Assembly (NCBI GenBank): GCA_038363005.1
Contig: JBBQBI010000013.1
Coordinates: 54,842 to 118,841, forward strand
Direction of reading: 5' to 3'
From: JAKOWB01 sp038363005
GTDB taxonomy: Bacteria; Pseudomonadota; Alphaproteobacteria; Kiloniellales; JACOMY01
DNA length: 64,000 nt
The notes beneath the pieces were generated by a model. It searched no databases, was not told where the DNA came from, and worked only from the letters and a program-made list of their open reading frames with translations. The position numbers were made by a program, and so were the translations under genes. The first letter of the stretch is position 1; every line of letters starts with the position of its first letter. This document shows positions 26,914 through 35,808 of this stretch, piece after piece.

Positions 26914-28320
26914 CTACTCCCGCGACGCCGCCAACAGAGCGCGGATCTCAGCGAAGCGGGCATCGAGATCCTGCATCTGGATCTCCAGGTGCTCCGTCGG
27001 CTTCCAGGCGCGGGAGGCGCTGCGGTTCTCGATCTCGTCGACCAGCAGCGTGGTGGTGGTCGTCATGTAGGCCTCGGCGTCGCGGCCCTGCGCGTCTACC
27101 GCGCCCGGATCAGCGCCGGCGGCCAGCAGCCAGCGCAGCATCGCCACCTGCCCGGCGCCAGCGGCACGCAGCAGGGCGGTGGCGCCCCAGGCGTCGCGCG
27201 CATCGACCGCTACGCCGTCCTGCAGCAACAGCAGCGCGATATCTTGGCGCCCCGCCCAGACCGCTTCGCCCAGCGCGGCGCCGCCGAAGCGCTGCGTGTC
27301 CGCCCCGGCCGCCAGCAACAAGCGCACCGCTCCGTCGCCCGGCAGGCGCGCGGCCCCAGCCAGGGCCGAGCGGTCGCCATCGACGGCGTTCGGAGAGGCG
27401 CCGCGCGCCAGCAGGACGCCGGCGACGGCCGGCAGGTCACCCCACAGCGCGGCGACCAGCGCGCGGTCCAGGTCGGCGCTGCGCTCGGCCAGCAGCAGCG
27501 CAACGCTGCCATAGTCGAAGGCGTCGCTGGCCGGGAAGCCCATGGCGGCGAGGAGCGGCGTGCGTCCCGCGGCGTCGCGCACCTCGGGATCGGCGCCGGC
27601 GGCCAGCAGCAGCAGGGCGATGGCTGTGCGGTTCTGCTGGGCCGCCACATAGAGCGGCGTCTGGCCCCGATAGTCGCGCGCCTCGATAGCGGCGCCGGCG
27701 TCGAGCAGCAGGCGGACGATCGCCGGCTGGTCGTAGAGCACCGCCTCGTGCAGCGGCGTGGCGAGCGCCCGGCTGTCGGCCGGATTGGTGTCGGCGCCGA
27801 CCGCCAGCAGCAACGCCACCAGATCGGCGTTGCGCGACAGCACGGCGGCATAGAGCGGCGTCCAGCCGGAACTCGACTGCCACCGCGGGTCGGCGCCGGC
27901 GTCCAGCAGAAGCCGCGCGGTCTCCAGGTGGCCGTTCCAGCTCGCCTTCAGCAGCGGCGTGTTGCCATAGGGGTCGCGGTCGGAATCGGCGACGGCGCCG
28001 GCGGCAAGCAACAGGCGCACCACCTCGGTCTGGCCCGCCTCGGCCGCCCAGAGCAGCGCGCGCTCGCCGTCGCCGTCGCGCTGCTCGACCAGCGCGCCCT
28101 GCTGGATCAGCAGGGCCACCACCGCCGCGTGCCCGCCGCGCGCGGCGAACATTAGCGGCGAGGAACTTTCGGGCCAGGCGTTGGGGTTGGCGCCGGCATC
28201 CAGCAGCCGCGCCACGGTCTCCAGATCGCCGGTGCGCGCGGCCTCGCGCAGGGCGTCAAGCTGCGCCGCCGCCGGCGCGGTCGACAGGCAGAGCAACAGG
28301 ACGGCAAGCAGGCGTCGCAT
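26914..28320 (-). CDS. Exported ankyrin-repeat protein
   Basis: A 468-residue protein with a signal peptide (MRRLLAVLLLCLSTAPAAA, cleavage near residue 19) and about eleven to twelve ankyrin repeats covering most of residues 20-430, recognised by repeated GxTPLxxAA-like turns and ALLLAAGADP-type helices (for example GWTPLYAAVL, ATPLHEAVL, GQTPLYVAAQ, GRTPLLAAM). The C-terminal 50 residues are helical. Being exported, it likely binds proteins in the periplasm or outside the cell. No target is visible. It stands alone, divergent from the M24 gene. Confidence 0.88.
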   Translation of the reverse strand: MRRLLAVLLLCLSTAPAAAQLDALREAARTGDLETVARLLDAGANPNAWPESSSPLMFAARGGHAAVVALLIQQGALVEQRDGDGERALLWAAEAGQTEVVRLLLAAGAVADSDRDPYGNTPLLKASWNGHLETARLLLDAGADPRWQSSSGWTPLYAAVLSRNADLVALLLAVGADTNPADSRALATPLHEAVLYDQPAIVRLLLDAGAAIEARDYRGQTPLYVAAQQNRTAIALLLLAAGADPEVRDAAGRTPLLAAMGFPASDAFDYGSVALLLAERSADLDRALVAALWGDLPAVAGVLLARGASPNAVDGDRSALAGAARLPGDGAVRLLLAAGADTQRFGGAALGEAVWAGRQDIALLLLQDGVAVDARDAWGATALLRAAGAGQVAMLRWLLAAGADPGAVDAQGRDAEAYMTTTTTLLVDEIENRSASRAWKPTEHLEIQMQDLDARFAEIRALLAASRE

Positions 28321-28527
28321 GGTTTGGCCCCCTCAAGCATCCAAGTGGAGCGCCGCCAAGCGGCGGAAAGAAGGCGCCGGCCGGTCGCTGCGTGAGCTGG
28401 GTCACAGAGCGGCGGCCCAGGCGTCCGGTCGCCAACGCTGGTGTCCCCTGCGGAATTGGCAAGCTGCCCGGGGCGCCGGCGATGCCAAGGTTTGGCCTGC
28501 CTTACACGTCCGCCGCCAGGAGACACC

Positions 28528-29727
28528 ATGGACAGCGCCCTCGACCAGCAGCCCGATATCGCCCGCATGCACCGCTATCGGCTGGACCGCCTGCGCGCCC
28601 AGCTCAAGGCCCGCGACGTCGCCGGCATGGTGGTGGTCGATGCGATCAACCTGCGCTACGCCACCGGCAGCCGGAACATGCAGCTCTGGACCCTGCGCAG
28701 CCCGGCCCGCTACGCCTTCGTCGCCACCGAGGGGCCGGTGGTGATGTTCGAGTTCGCCGGCTGCGACCATCTGCTGGACGGCCTGACCACGATCGACGAG
28801 CGGCGGGTCGGCACCTCTTTCTTCTACTTCACCTCAGGCCCGCGCATGCAGGCCAAGGCCAACCGCTGGGCGGCGGAGATCGCCGACCTGGTGCGCGCGC
28901 ATGGCGGCGGCAACCGCCGCATCGCCATCGACCGGGTCAACCCCGAGGGCTTCGTCGCCCTGGCCGAGCAGGGCCTCGAGGTGGTGGACGGGCAGGAACC
29001 GGTGGAGCAGGCCCGCTGCATCAAGTCGCCGGACGAGATCCTCTGCATGACGCAGGCGATCAAGGCCTGCGAGCAGGGACTGGCCGACCTGGAGGCCGCG
29101 CTGGTGCCGGGCATCAGCGAGAACGAGCTCTGGTCGCACCTGCAGGCCACCAACATCGCCACCGGCGGCGAGTACATCGAGACCCGGCTGTTGTCCTCCG
29201 GCCCGCGCAGCAACCCCTGGTTCCAGGAATGCGGCGAGCGCCGCATCCAGGCCGGCGAGCTGGTGGCGCTGGACACCGACCTGATCGGTCGCCACGGCTA
29301 CTTTGCCGACATGTCGCGCAGTTTCCTGTGCGGCGACGGCAAGGCCTCGGATGCGCAGCGCAAGCTCTATGGGCTGGCGCGCGAGCAGATCGAGCACAAC
29401 ATGGCGCTGCTGCGCCCCGGTGCATCGCTGATGGAGATCGGCGAGAGGTCCTGGGACATGCCCGACGAGTACCTGCCGCACCGCTACATGTCGCTGGTGC
29501 ACGGCGCCGGGCTGTGCGGCGAGTATCCCTACATCCCCTATCGGCAGGACTATGGCGTGAAGGGCTACGACGGTGTCATCCAGCCCGGCATGACGCTCTG
29601 CGTCGAGAGCTTTATCGGCAGCGTCCGGGGTGGCGAAGGCGTGAAGCTGGAGGAGCTGGTGCTGGTGACCGACCAAGGGCCAGTGCCGCTGACCAGCTAT
29701 CCCTTCGACCCCCGCTTGGGGGCCTGA
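28528..29727 (+). CDS. M24-fold protein close to DMSP lyase DddP, catalytic Asp missing
   Basis: A 399-residue pita-bread (M24 peptidase) family protein. From memory of the family, it aligns with DddP through residues SGPRSNPWFQECG, LDTDLIGRHGYFADMSR, VHGAGLC, and GVKLEE, and the six metal ligands are D249, D251, D261, H325, E360 and E375, each exactly 46 residues below DddP D295, D297, D307, H371, E406 and E421. DddP Y366 corresponds to Y320. At the place of DddP D377, proposed as the base, this protein has G331 (followed by E332). So a DMSP lyase role is doubtful; a peptidase or other lyase/hydrolase is possible. The start at 28528 follows CCAGGAG. The two-component genes are downstream. 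Confidence 0.85.
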   Translation: MDSALDQQPDIARMHRYRLDRLRAQLKARDVAGMVVVDAINLRYATGSRNMQLWTLRSPARYAFVATEGPVVMFEFAGCDHLLDGLTTIDERRVGTSFFYFTSGPRMQAKANRWAAEIADLVRAHGGGNRRIAIDRVNPEGFVALAEQGLEVVDGQEPVEQARCIKSPDEILCMTQAIKACEQGLADLEAALVPGISENELWSHLQATNIATGGEYIETRLLSSGPRSNPWFQECGERRIQAGELVALDTDLIGRHGYFADMSRSFLCGDGKASDAQRKLYGLAREQIEHNMALLRPGASLMEIGERSWDMPDEYLPHRYMSLVHGAGLCGEYPYIPYRQDYGVKGYDGVIQPGMTLCVESFIGSVRGGEGVKLEELVLVTDQGPVPLTSYPFDPRLGA

Positions 29728-29785
29728 GACGGGCGGCTGAAACAATTGAAACATTGGCCCGGCCGGTCCGACGTCGCGCCGAAAC

Positions 29786-29799
29786 CTGATCCGGATTAA
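29786..29799. promoter_or_regulatory. Weak Fnr-like site before the hybrid kinase
   Basis: CTGAT-CCGG-ATTAA matches eight of ten bases of TTGAT-N4-ATCAA and lies 4 bases before the first possible kinase ATG. Two mismatches make it a low-grade candidate. Confidence 0.3.
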
Positions 29800-29803
29800 G
29801 GAT

Positions 29804-32527
29804 ATGGCAGTTGCCCGGCCGCGCCCGGGCGCGGCACGGCGGAGGCCCATGGCAAAGCGCGCGACGCAGAAGACCACCGACCGGGGTCAGGACGCGCTGC
29901 TCGACTATGCCGTGCGCCACTCGCCGGCGGTGTTCTACATCGCCGCGCTGGAGGGTGAGCGGCCGGTCCGCTTCATCAGCGACAACATCGAGCAGGTGAC
30001 CGGTCACCCGGCCACGGCCTTCCTGGCTGATGCCGGCTTCGGGCGCCGGCTGATGCACCCTGACGATCGCGCCGCCTATACCGCCACGGTCGAGCACCTG
30101 GCCGACAGCGGCACCGCGCGCGTCGAGTATCGCTTTCGTCACGCCGGCGGTCCCTACCTCTGGGTACGGGACGAGCTTCGGCTGCTGAGCGGCGCGGAGC
30201 AGGGCTTCGTCGGCTGCATGCTGGACATCACGGCGGAAAAGGCCGCCGAGGCGCAGCTGGAGGAAACCAGCGCCCTGATGCAGACCCTGATGGGTCACGC
30301 CATGGACGCGGTGATCGCCATGGACGAGGCCGGCCTGGTGGTGGAGTTCAATCCCGCCGCCGAGCGCATGTTCGGCTGGAGCCGCGCGGAGGCGGTGGGC
30401 CAGTCGCTGGCTGAGCTGATCGTGCCGCCAGCGCTGCGTGATCGCCACTTCGCCGGCCTGGAGCGGATGCGCAGCGGCGGCAAGGGCAGCCTGGCGAACC
30501 GGCGCCTGCAGGTGCAGGCGCAGCGCCGTGATGGCTCGCTGTTCCCGGTGGAGCTGACCATCGCCCGCGCCCAGCGCGGCACCCGCGCGCTGTACCTGGG
30601 TGAGGTACGCGACATCAGCGACCGGGTGATGGCGCAGGCCGAGCGCGACCTGATGCACCAGCGCCTGCGCCTGGCGCTGTCGTCGCTGCCGGGCGGCTTC
30701 TGCATGACCGACACGGACGAACGCATCGTGCTGTGCAACGAGGCCTTCGCCGAGCCGCTGGGGCGGCCGGCAGCCGAGGTCATTGGCATGACGCGCAGCC
30801 AATCGATCGAACTGGTGCTGCCGCTGCTGGCGACGATGGACGGGCAGCCGGTCGGGCAGGACAGCGCGGCGCGCGACCGAATCGCCGCCCGGCTGCGCGA
30901 TGCCAATCAGGGCCCGGTCGAACTGGGCCTGACCGACGGGCGCGCCATGCTGGTCTGGTCGACCCGCTCGGCCGAGGGCCTGGTGGTCAGCGTGCGCACC
31001 GACATCACGCCGACCAAACGGGCCGAGACCGCCCTGGTGCAGAGCAACGCCATCATCCGCCAGGTGCTGGACGCCTGTCCGGTGCCGGTGGGCATGACCC
31101 GCGCCGAGGACGGCACGGTGATCTATGAAAGCCGGGCGGCGCAGCAGCTCTATGGCCGCGTTCCCACCGGCAAACAAGTCAAGGCCAGCAGCAGCTTCGT
31201 CGACCTGGAAGATCGTGTGCGCTACCTGGCAGCGCTGCGCCGCGACGGCGCGGTCGAGGGCTTCGAGGTGCTGATGCAGCGCGGCGACGGCAGCAGCTTC
31301 CTGGCCGCGCTGTCAGCCCGGCTCTTCGCCTTCCAGGGCGAGGACGTCATCGTCTCCTCAACCTTCGACCTGACCGCGCGCAAGGAGGCGGAGACCGAGC
31401 AGGCGCGCCAGCAGGAGGCGCTGCACCTGAGCGAGAAGCAGGCGGCGCTGGGCGTACTGCTGGCCGGCGTGGCGCACGAGCTGAACAACCCGCTGTCGGT
31501 CGTGGTTGGCCAGGCGCTGCTGCTGCAGGAGACCGCGGGCGAGCCGGCAAGCCGGCGACGCGCCGAGAAGATCAGCCAGGCCGCTGACCGCTGCGCACGC
31601 ATCGTCAAGGCCTTCCTGGCCCTGGCGCGCGACCACCCGCAGCGCAGCGAGCCGGTGGCCGCGACGGAGGTCGTCGCCCAGGCGCTGGAGGTCACCGGCT
31701 ATCTGCTGCGCTCCACCGACATCGCCGTGCGGCTGCGCCTGCCCGGCGACCTGCCGCCGCTGTTGGGCGATGCCGACCAGCTGGTGCAGGTGCTGAGCAA
31801 CCTGGTGATCAACGCGGCGCAGGCGCTGCAGCGACGCCCGGCGGGCCGGCGCCTGACCATCACCGCGCGGCCGGGCCGCCGCGGCACCCTGCGCCTCAAG
31901 GTCAAGGACAACGGACCCGGCGTACCGGCCGAGCTGCAACGCCGCGTCTTCGATCCCTTCTTCACCACCAAGGCGCCGGGCGAGGGCACCGGCATCGGTC
32001 TGGCGCTGTGCCATCGCGTGGTGGTGGCGCACGGCGGCACGCTGACCCTGGAGAGCCGGCCCGGCGAAGGCGCGACCTTCGCCGTCACACTGCCGCTGGC
32101 AACACTGCCGGCGACAGCGGCGGCGGAGTCGCCCGCGCCGCTGCCGGGCGGCCGCCGCCAGGCCCTGGTGATCGACGACGAGGCGGCGGTGGCGGAAACC
32201 CTGGCACAGCTGCTGCAGTCGGCCGGGCTGGAGGTCACGGTGGCCGGCTCCGGCGTGGCGGCGCTCAGCCTGCTGCGGGCGCAGGATTTCGACCTGATCC
32301 TCAGCGACCTGCGCATGCCGGGGCTGGACGGGCAGCAGCTGCATGCGCTGCTGGCGGCGGAGCGCCCGGCGCTGCTGCGGCGCCTCGCCTTCGTCACCGG
32401 CGACAGCATGAGCGCCAAAGCACGACGCTTCCTCGCCAGCGCCGGCCGGCCGACCCTGGAAAAGCCGGTTGGCCGCGCCGCGCTGGCCGGGCTGCTGGAG
32501 CAACTGCTGGCGGCACCTGCCGGTTAA
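29804..32527 (+). CDS. Hybrid PAS sensor histidine kinase with receiver domain
   Basis: A 907-residue soluble hybrid kinase. Four PAS-like sensors lie at about 34-147, 155-275, 290-403 and 415-528, each ending in a DIT/DIS-type connector. The kinase core has the H-box GVAHELNNPL (H558), N-box NLVINAAQAL (666-675), and G-boxes DNGPGVP and GTGIGLAL. A receiver domain at 786-905 has the phosphoacceptor Asp (D835, SDLRMPG). No membrane segment is seen. The start may be at 29804 or 29849; ribosome sites are poor for both. The response regulator 90 bases downstream is its probable partner, though both have receivers. Confidence 0.9.
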   Translation: MAVARPRPGAARRRPMAKRATQKTTDRGQDALLDYAVRHSPAVFYIAALEGERPVRFISDNIEQVTGHPATAFLADAGFGRRLMHPDDRAAYTATVEHLADSGTARVEYRFRHAGGPYLWVRDELRLLSGAEQGFVGCMLDITAEKAAEAQLEETSALMQTLMGHAMDAVIAMDEAGLVVEFNPAAERMFGWSRAEAVGQSLAELIVPPALRDRHFAGLERMRSGGKGSLANRRLQVQAQRRDGSLFPVELTIARAQRGTRALYLGEVRDISDRVMAQAERDLMHQRLRLALSSLPGGFCMTDTDERIVLCNEAFAEPLGRPAAEVIGMTRSQSIELVLPLLATMDGQPVGQDSAARDRIAARLRDANQGPVELGLTDGRAMLVWSTRSAEGLVVSVRTDITPTKRAETALVQSNAIIRQVLDACPVPVGMTRAEDGTVIYESRAAQQLYGRVPTGKQVKASSSFVDLEDRVRYLAALRRDGAVEGFEVLMQRGDGSSFLAALSARLFAFQGEDVIVSSTFDLTARKEAETEQARQQEALHLSEKQAALGVLLAGVAHELNNPLSVVVGQALLLQETAGEPASRRRAEKISQAADRCARIVKAFLALARDHPQRSEPVAATEVVAQALEVTGYLLRSTDIAVRLRLPGDLPPLLGDADQLVQVLSNLVINAAQALQRRPAGRRLTITARPGRRGTLRLKVKDNGPGVPAELQRRVFDPFFTTKAPGEGTGIGLALCHRVVVAHGGTLTLESRPGEGATFAVTLPLATLPATAAAESPAPLPGGRRQALVIDDEAAVAETLAQLLQSAGLEVTVAGSGVAALSLLRAQDFDLILSDLRMPGLDGQQLHALLAAERPALLRRLAFVTGDSMSAKARRFLASAGRPTLEKPVGRAALAGLLEQLLAAPAG

Positions 32528-32617
32528 TTTCCGGCCCGTCCGGCGCTGCGCACGGTTGAAGCCGGGGCAGGGCTGGCGTTTAACTCACTGCTTCAGGATC
32601 GCAAGGGCCCCGCGGGC

Positions 32618-33325
32618 ATGTCCCAGGACGCGCATATCATTGTTTGCGACGACGAGCCGGATATCCGGGAGACCTTCCAGGAGTATCTGGCGCTGCAGGG
32701 CTACCGCGTGTCGGTCGCCGAGGGCGGCGGCGCGCTGCGCCGCCTGCTGGCGCAGGAACCCGCGGACCTGGTGGTGCTCGACCTCGCCATGCCGGGCGAG
32801 GACGGGCTGAGCCTCGCCCGCTTCCTGCGTGAACGCTATGCCACCGGCATCATCATGGTGACCGCCGCCGGCGCCACGCTGGACCGCATCATCGGGCTGG
32901 AGATGGGCGCCGACGACTACCTGGCCAAGCCGGTCGACCCGCGCGAGCTGCTGGCGCGGGTGAAGGCCGTGCTGCGCCGCACCCTGGGGCGCGGGCCGGC
33001 GGCCCCGGGCCAGCCCGGCGATGAGGTGCACTTCGGCGCCTGCCGGCTGAACTTGGCGAGCCGCAAGCTGCATGGCGCGGACGGCCAGGAGATCGCGCTG
33101 ACGGCAATGGAGTTCGACCTGCTGCAGGCCTTTGCCCGGCATCCCAACCGCGTGCTGAGTCGCGACCAGCTGCTGGACCTGGCCCACAACAAATCCATGG
33201 AGCCCTTCGACCGTTCCATTGACATCCGCATCGCCCGGCTGCGTCGCAAGATCGAGCCAGATCCAAGTAAACCTACTATTATCAAAACCATACGCGGTGG
33301 CGGCTATCTTTTCGCCAGCGACTGA
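32618..33325 (+). CDS. OmpR/PhoB-family response regulator
   Basis: A 235-residue regulator. Residues 5-118 form the receiver domain with acidic DDEPD (about 11-15), phosphoacceptor D55 (VVLDLAMPG) and the conserved Lys in LAKPVDP. Residues 135-233 form the winged-helix output (EFDLLQAFARHPNRVLSRDQLLDL, then a C-terminal hairpin ending GGYLFA). It should bind DNA in the promoters of unknown targets when phosphorylated. The preceding PAS hybrid kinase is the likely phosphodonor. It resembles TorR-type regulators. Confidence 0.92.
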   Translation: MSQDAHIIVCDDEPDIRETFQEYLALQGYRVSVAEGGGALRRLLAQEPADLVVLDLAMPGEDGLSLARFLRERYATGIIMVTAAGATLDRIIGLEMGADDYLAKPVDPRELLARVKAVLRRTLGRGPAAPGQPGDEVHFGACRLNLASRKLHGADGQEIALTAMEFDLLQAFARHPNRVLSRDQLLDLAHNKSMEPFDRSIDIRIARLRRKIEPDPSKPTIIKTIRGGGYLFASD

Positions 33326-33478
33326 CCGTCGCCTCAGAAACCCGCAGAAACACAACAGAAACCACATTATCGGTCTGCCGACATCGTCTGGAAACCGGCG
33401 GCGCCTATCCCCTTGCGCCATCGCAGATGCCCTTCGGCCAGCCTGGCCGGGGTGCCTCAACAACCCAGGGGACCGATC

Positions 33479-34333
33479 ATGTTCCAGACGCTTTGCCAGG
33501 ATGCCCGTATCGCCTACCGCATGAGCGGCCGTGGCCCGGCCGTCCTGCTGCTGCACTGCACCGGCGGTTCGTCCGGGCAGTGGAAGCAGGCCTTCCAGGC
33601 GCTCTCGCCCGACCATCAGGTGGTCGCAGTCGACCTTCATGGTCATGGCGACAGCGATCCCTGGCCGGGCCAGCGGGCGCTGACCCTGGCCGACGAGGCC
33701 GCCGCGGCGGTGGCCGCGCTGGACAGCATCGCCGGCCCGGTGCACGTCGTCGGCCATTCCTATGGTGGCGCCGTGGCGTTGAAGCTGGCGCTGACCTTTC
33801 CGGAGCGGGTGAAGAGCCTGACTCTGATCGAGCCGGTATCCTTCCATCTGCTGCGCGAGCGCGGCGAGCAGGATCGCGCGCTCTTCATGGAGATCGGCCG
33901 CATCGGCCTGGCGGTGTCGCGTGCCGCCGGCAACGGCGACTACCATGCCGGCCTGGCGCGCTTCGTCGACTACTGGAACCAGCCCGGCGCCTGGGCGGCC
34001 CTACCGCCGGTGCGCCAGGCGCAGCTCACCCGCCAGATCGGCACGGTGGCGCTGAACTTCTGGGCCACCATGACCGACCCCATGGTGGCGCGCGACCTGG
34101 CCGCTATCACCGCGCCGACGCAGGTGCTGTCGGGCGAGGCCTCGACCCGCGTCGCCCGTCGCATCGCCCAGCTGGTCGCGGTGTCGATCCCCAACGCCCG
34201 CCTGCACTGCATCGAGGGCGCCGGCCACATGCTGCCGCTGACCCATCCCGAAAGCGCGCAGCGGGCGATCCGCGTCCTGGTCCGCGAGACCCAGTGCCGG
34301 CGTCCCACCCCGACCCTGCCGCTGGCCGCCTGA
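33479..34333 (+). CDS. Alpha/beta hydrolase
   Basis: A 284-residue hydrolase from the ATG at 33479 (preceded by AGGGGA). It has an oxyanion-hole HCTGGSSGQW, a nucleophile elbow GHSYGG, an acid in a later loop and the His in GAGHMLPLTHPE. Homologues include esterases, epoxide or haloalkane hydrolases and MhpC-like proteins; the substrate is unknown. It lies between the response regulator and metY with short gaps, but no strong reason ties it to methionine synthesis. Confidence 0.87.
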   Translation: MFQTLCQDARIAYRMSGRGPAVLLLHCTGGSSGQWKQAFQALSPDHQVVAVDLHGHGDSDPWPGQRALTLADEAAAAVAALDSIAGPVHVVGHSYGGAVALKLALTFPERVKSLTLIEPVSFHLLRERGEQDRALFMEIGRIGLAVSRAAGNGDYHAGLARFVDYWNQPGAWAALPPVRQAQLTRQIGTVALNFWATMTDPMVARDLAAITAPTQVLSGEASTRVARRIAQLVAVSIPNARLHCIEGAGHMLPLTHPESAQRAIRVLVRETQCRRPTPTLPLAA

Positions 34334-34402
34334 AGGGGCGCAGGCCAGCGCCGCAGTCCCCCCGCAACAGCCCCTGACTCCGACTCCCGAGAGGATCTTC
34401 CG

Positions 34403-35716
34403 ATGACCACCAAGCAGCCTTCCGCCGCGACGCTGGCGATCCACGCCGGCTATCGCAAGGACCCGACCACCGGTGCGGTGGCGGTGCCAATCTACCAGAC
34501 CACCGCCTATCAGTTCGAATCGACCGACCACGCCAGCGATCTCTTCTCGCTGAAGGCCTTCGGCAACATCTACAGCCGCATCATGAACCCGACGCACGAT
34601 GCGCTGGAGCAGCGCATGGCCGCGCTGGAAGGCGGCGTCGCCGCGCTGGCGGTGAGCTCTGGCCAGGCAGCCACCGCGCTGGCGCTGCAGAACATCGCGC
34701 ACGCCGGCGACAACATCGTCGCCTCGACCGATCTCTACGGCGGCAGCTGGAATCTGCTGGCCAACACCTTCCGCACCATGGGCATCGAGACGCGCTTCGT
34801 CGATCCGGCCGATCCGGAGAATTTCCGCCGCGCCGCCGACGCCCGCACCAAGGCCTTCTATGGCGAGACGCTGCCCAATCCCAAGCTGCAGCTCTTCCCG
34901 ATCGCCGAGGTCGCGGCCATCGGCGAGGCGCTCGGCATCCCATTGGTGATGGACAACACGGCGGCGCCGGTGCTCTGCCGTCCCTTCGATCACGGCGCCC
35001 ATATCGTGGTCTACTCGGCGACCAAGTACATCGGTGGCCACGGCAGCGCCATCGGCGGCCTGGTCATCGACAGCGGCCGCTTCGACTGGGCGGCGCACGC
35101 CGCGCGCTTCCCCATGCTGAACCAGCCGGACCCCAGCTATCACGGCGCGATCTGGACCGAGGCGGTGAAGCCGCTGGGACCCGTGGCCTACATCGTCAAG
35201 CTGCGCGTCACGCTGCTGCGCGACCTGGGCTATGCCATCAGCCCCTTCAACACCTTCCAGTTCATCCAGGGGCTGGAGACCCTGCCGCTGCGGATGCGCG
35301 AGCACTCGGCCAACGCCCTGGCGGTGGCGCAGCACCTGACCAAGCACCCGGCGGTGACGCGGGTGATCCACCCCAGCCTGTTCAAGGGCGAGGCCAAGCG
35401 CCGGGCCGAGACCTACCTGCGCGGCGGCCAGGGCGGCCTGGTGGGCATCGAGCTGGCCGGCGGCATGGCGGCCGGCAAGCGCTTCATCGACGCGCTGAAG
35501 CTGTTCTACCACGTGGCCAACATCGCCGACGTGCGCTCGCTGGCGATCCATCCGGCCAGCACCACGCACTCGCAGCTGAGCGCCGAGGAGCAGCTGCAGA
35601 CCGGCGTCAATCCGGCCTATGTCCGCCTGTCCGTCGGCATCGAGGGGTTGGCCGACATCCTGGCCGACCTCGACCAGGCGCTGGCCGCTGCCGGCCAGCC
35701 GGCCCTGGCCGCCTGA
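34403..35716 (+). CDS. metY: O-acetylhomoserine sulfhydrylase
   Basis: A 437-residue PLP enzyme of the Cys/Met-metabolism family that makes homocysteine from O-acetylhomoserine and sulfide. The PLP lysine is K208 in YSATKYIGGHG, the PLP stacking segment SSGQAATALAL is near residue 86, and the Tyr/Arg in YSRIMNPT near residue 57 contact the phosphate. A length around 430 residues separates MetY from the shorter cystathionine gamma-synthase. It precedes metA by 92 bases. The metA residue at the acyl-donor position predicts acetylation, so the two proteins fit one another as an O-acetylhomoserine route to methionine. Confidence 0.93.
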   Translation: MTTKQPSAATLAIHAGYRKDPTTGAVAVPIYQTTAYQFESTDHASDLFSLKAFGNIYSRIMNPTHDALEQRMAALEGGVAALAVSSGQAATALALQNIAHAGDNIVASTDLYGGSWNLLANTFRTMGIETRFVDPADPENFRRAADARTKAFYGETLPNPKLQLFPIAEVAAIGEALGIPLVMDNTAAPVLCRPFDHGAHIVVYSATKYIGGHGSAIGGLVIDSGRFDWAAHAARFPMLNQPDPSYHGAIWTEAVKPLGPVAYIVKLRVTLLRDLGYAISPFNTFQFIQGLETLPLRMREHSANALAVAQHLTKHPAVTRVIHPSLFKGEAKRRAETYLRGGQGGLVGIELAGGMAAGKRFIDALKLFYHVANIADVRSLAIHPASTTHSQLSAEEQLQTGVNPAYVRLSVGIEGLADILADLDQALAAAGQPALAA

Positions 35717-35725
35717 GGCCAGGGC

Positions 35726-35755
35726 TCCGGGGAGCGCCCGCCAGCGCTCCCCGGA
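35726..35755 (+). other. Strong hairpin between metY and metA
   Basis: Perfect 11-base arms TCCGGGGAGCG (35726-35736) and CGCTCCCCGGA (35745-35755) enclose an 8-base loop. There is no U-run after it, so it may attenuate or stabilise the metY transcript rather than fully stop it. Confidence 0.5.
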
Positions 35756-35808
35756 CCTGACTCCGTACCGACCCAACGCCCTGCCCCGCCCGGAAGCAGC
35801 AGTCCACC

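Noticed and set aside
28528..29727. Calling the M24 protein a DMSP lyase
   Set aside because: Gly is at the place of the proposed catalytic Asp of DddP, so the name is not supported.
34334..34402. Possible SAM riboswitch upstream of metY
   Set aside because: The 69-base gap has no recognisable SAM-II or SAM-I core; none is seen upstream of the hydrolase gene at 33326-33478 either.
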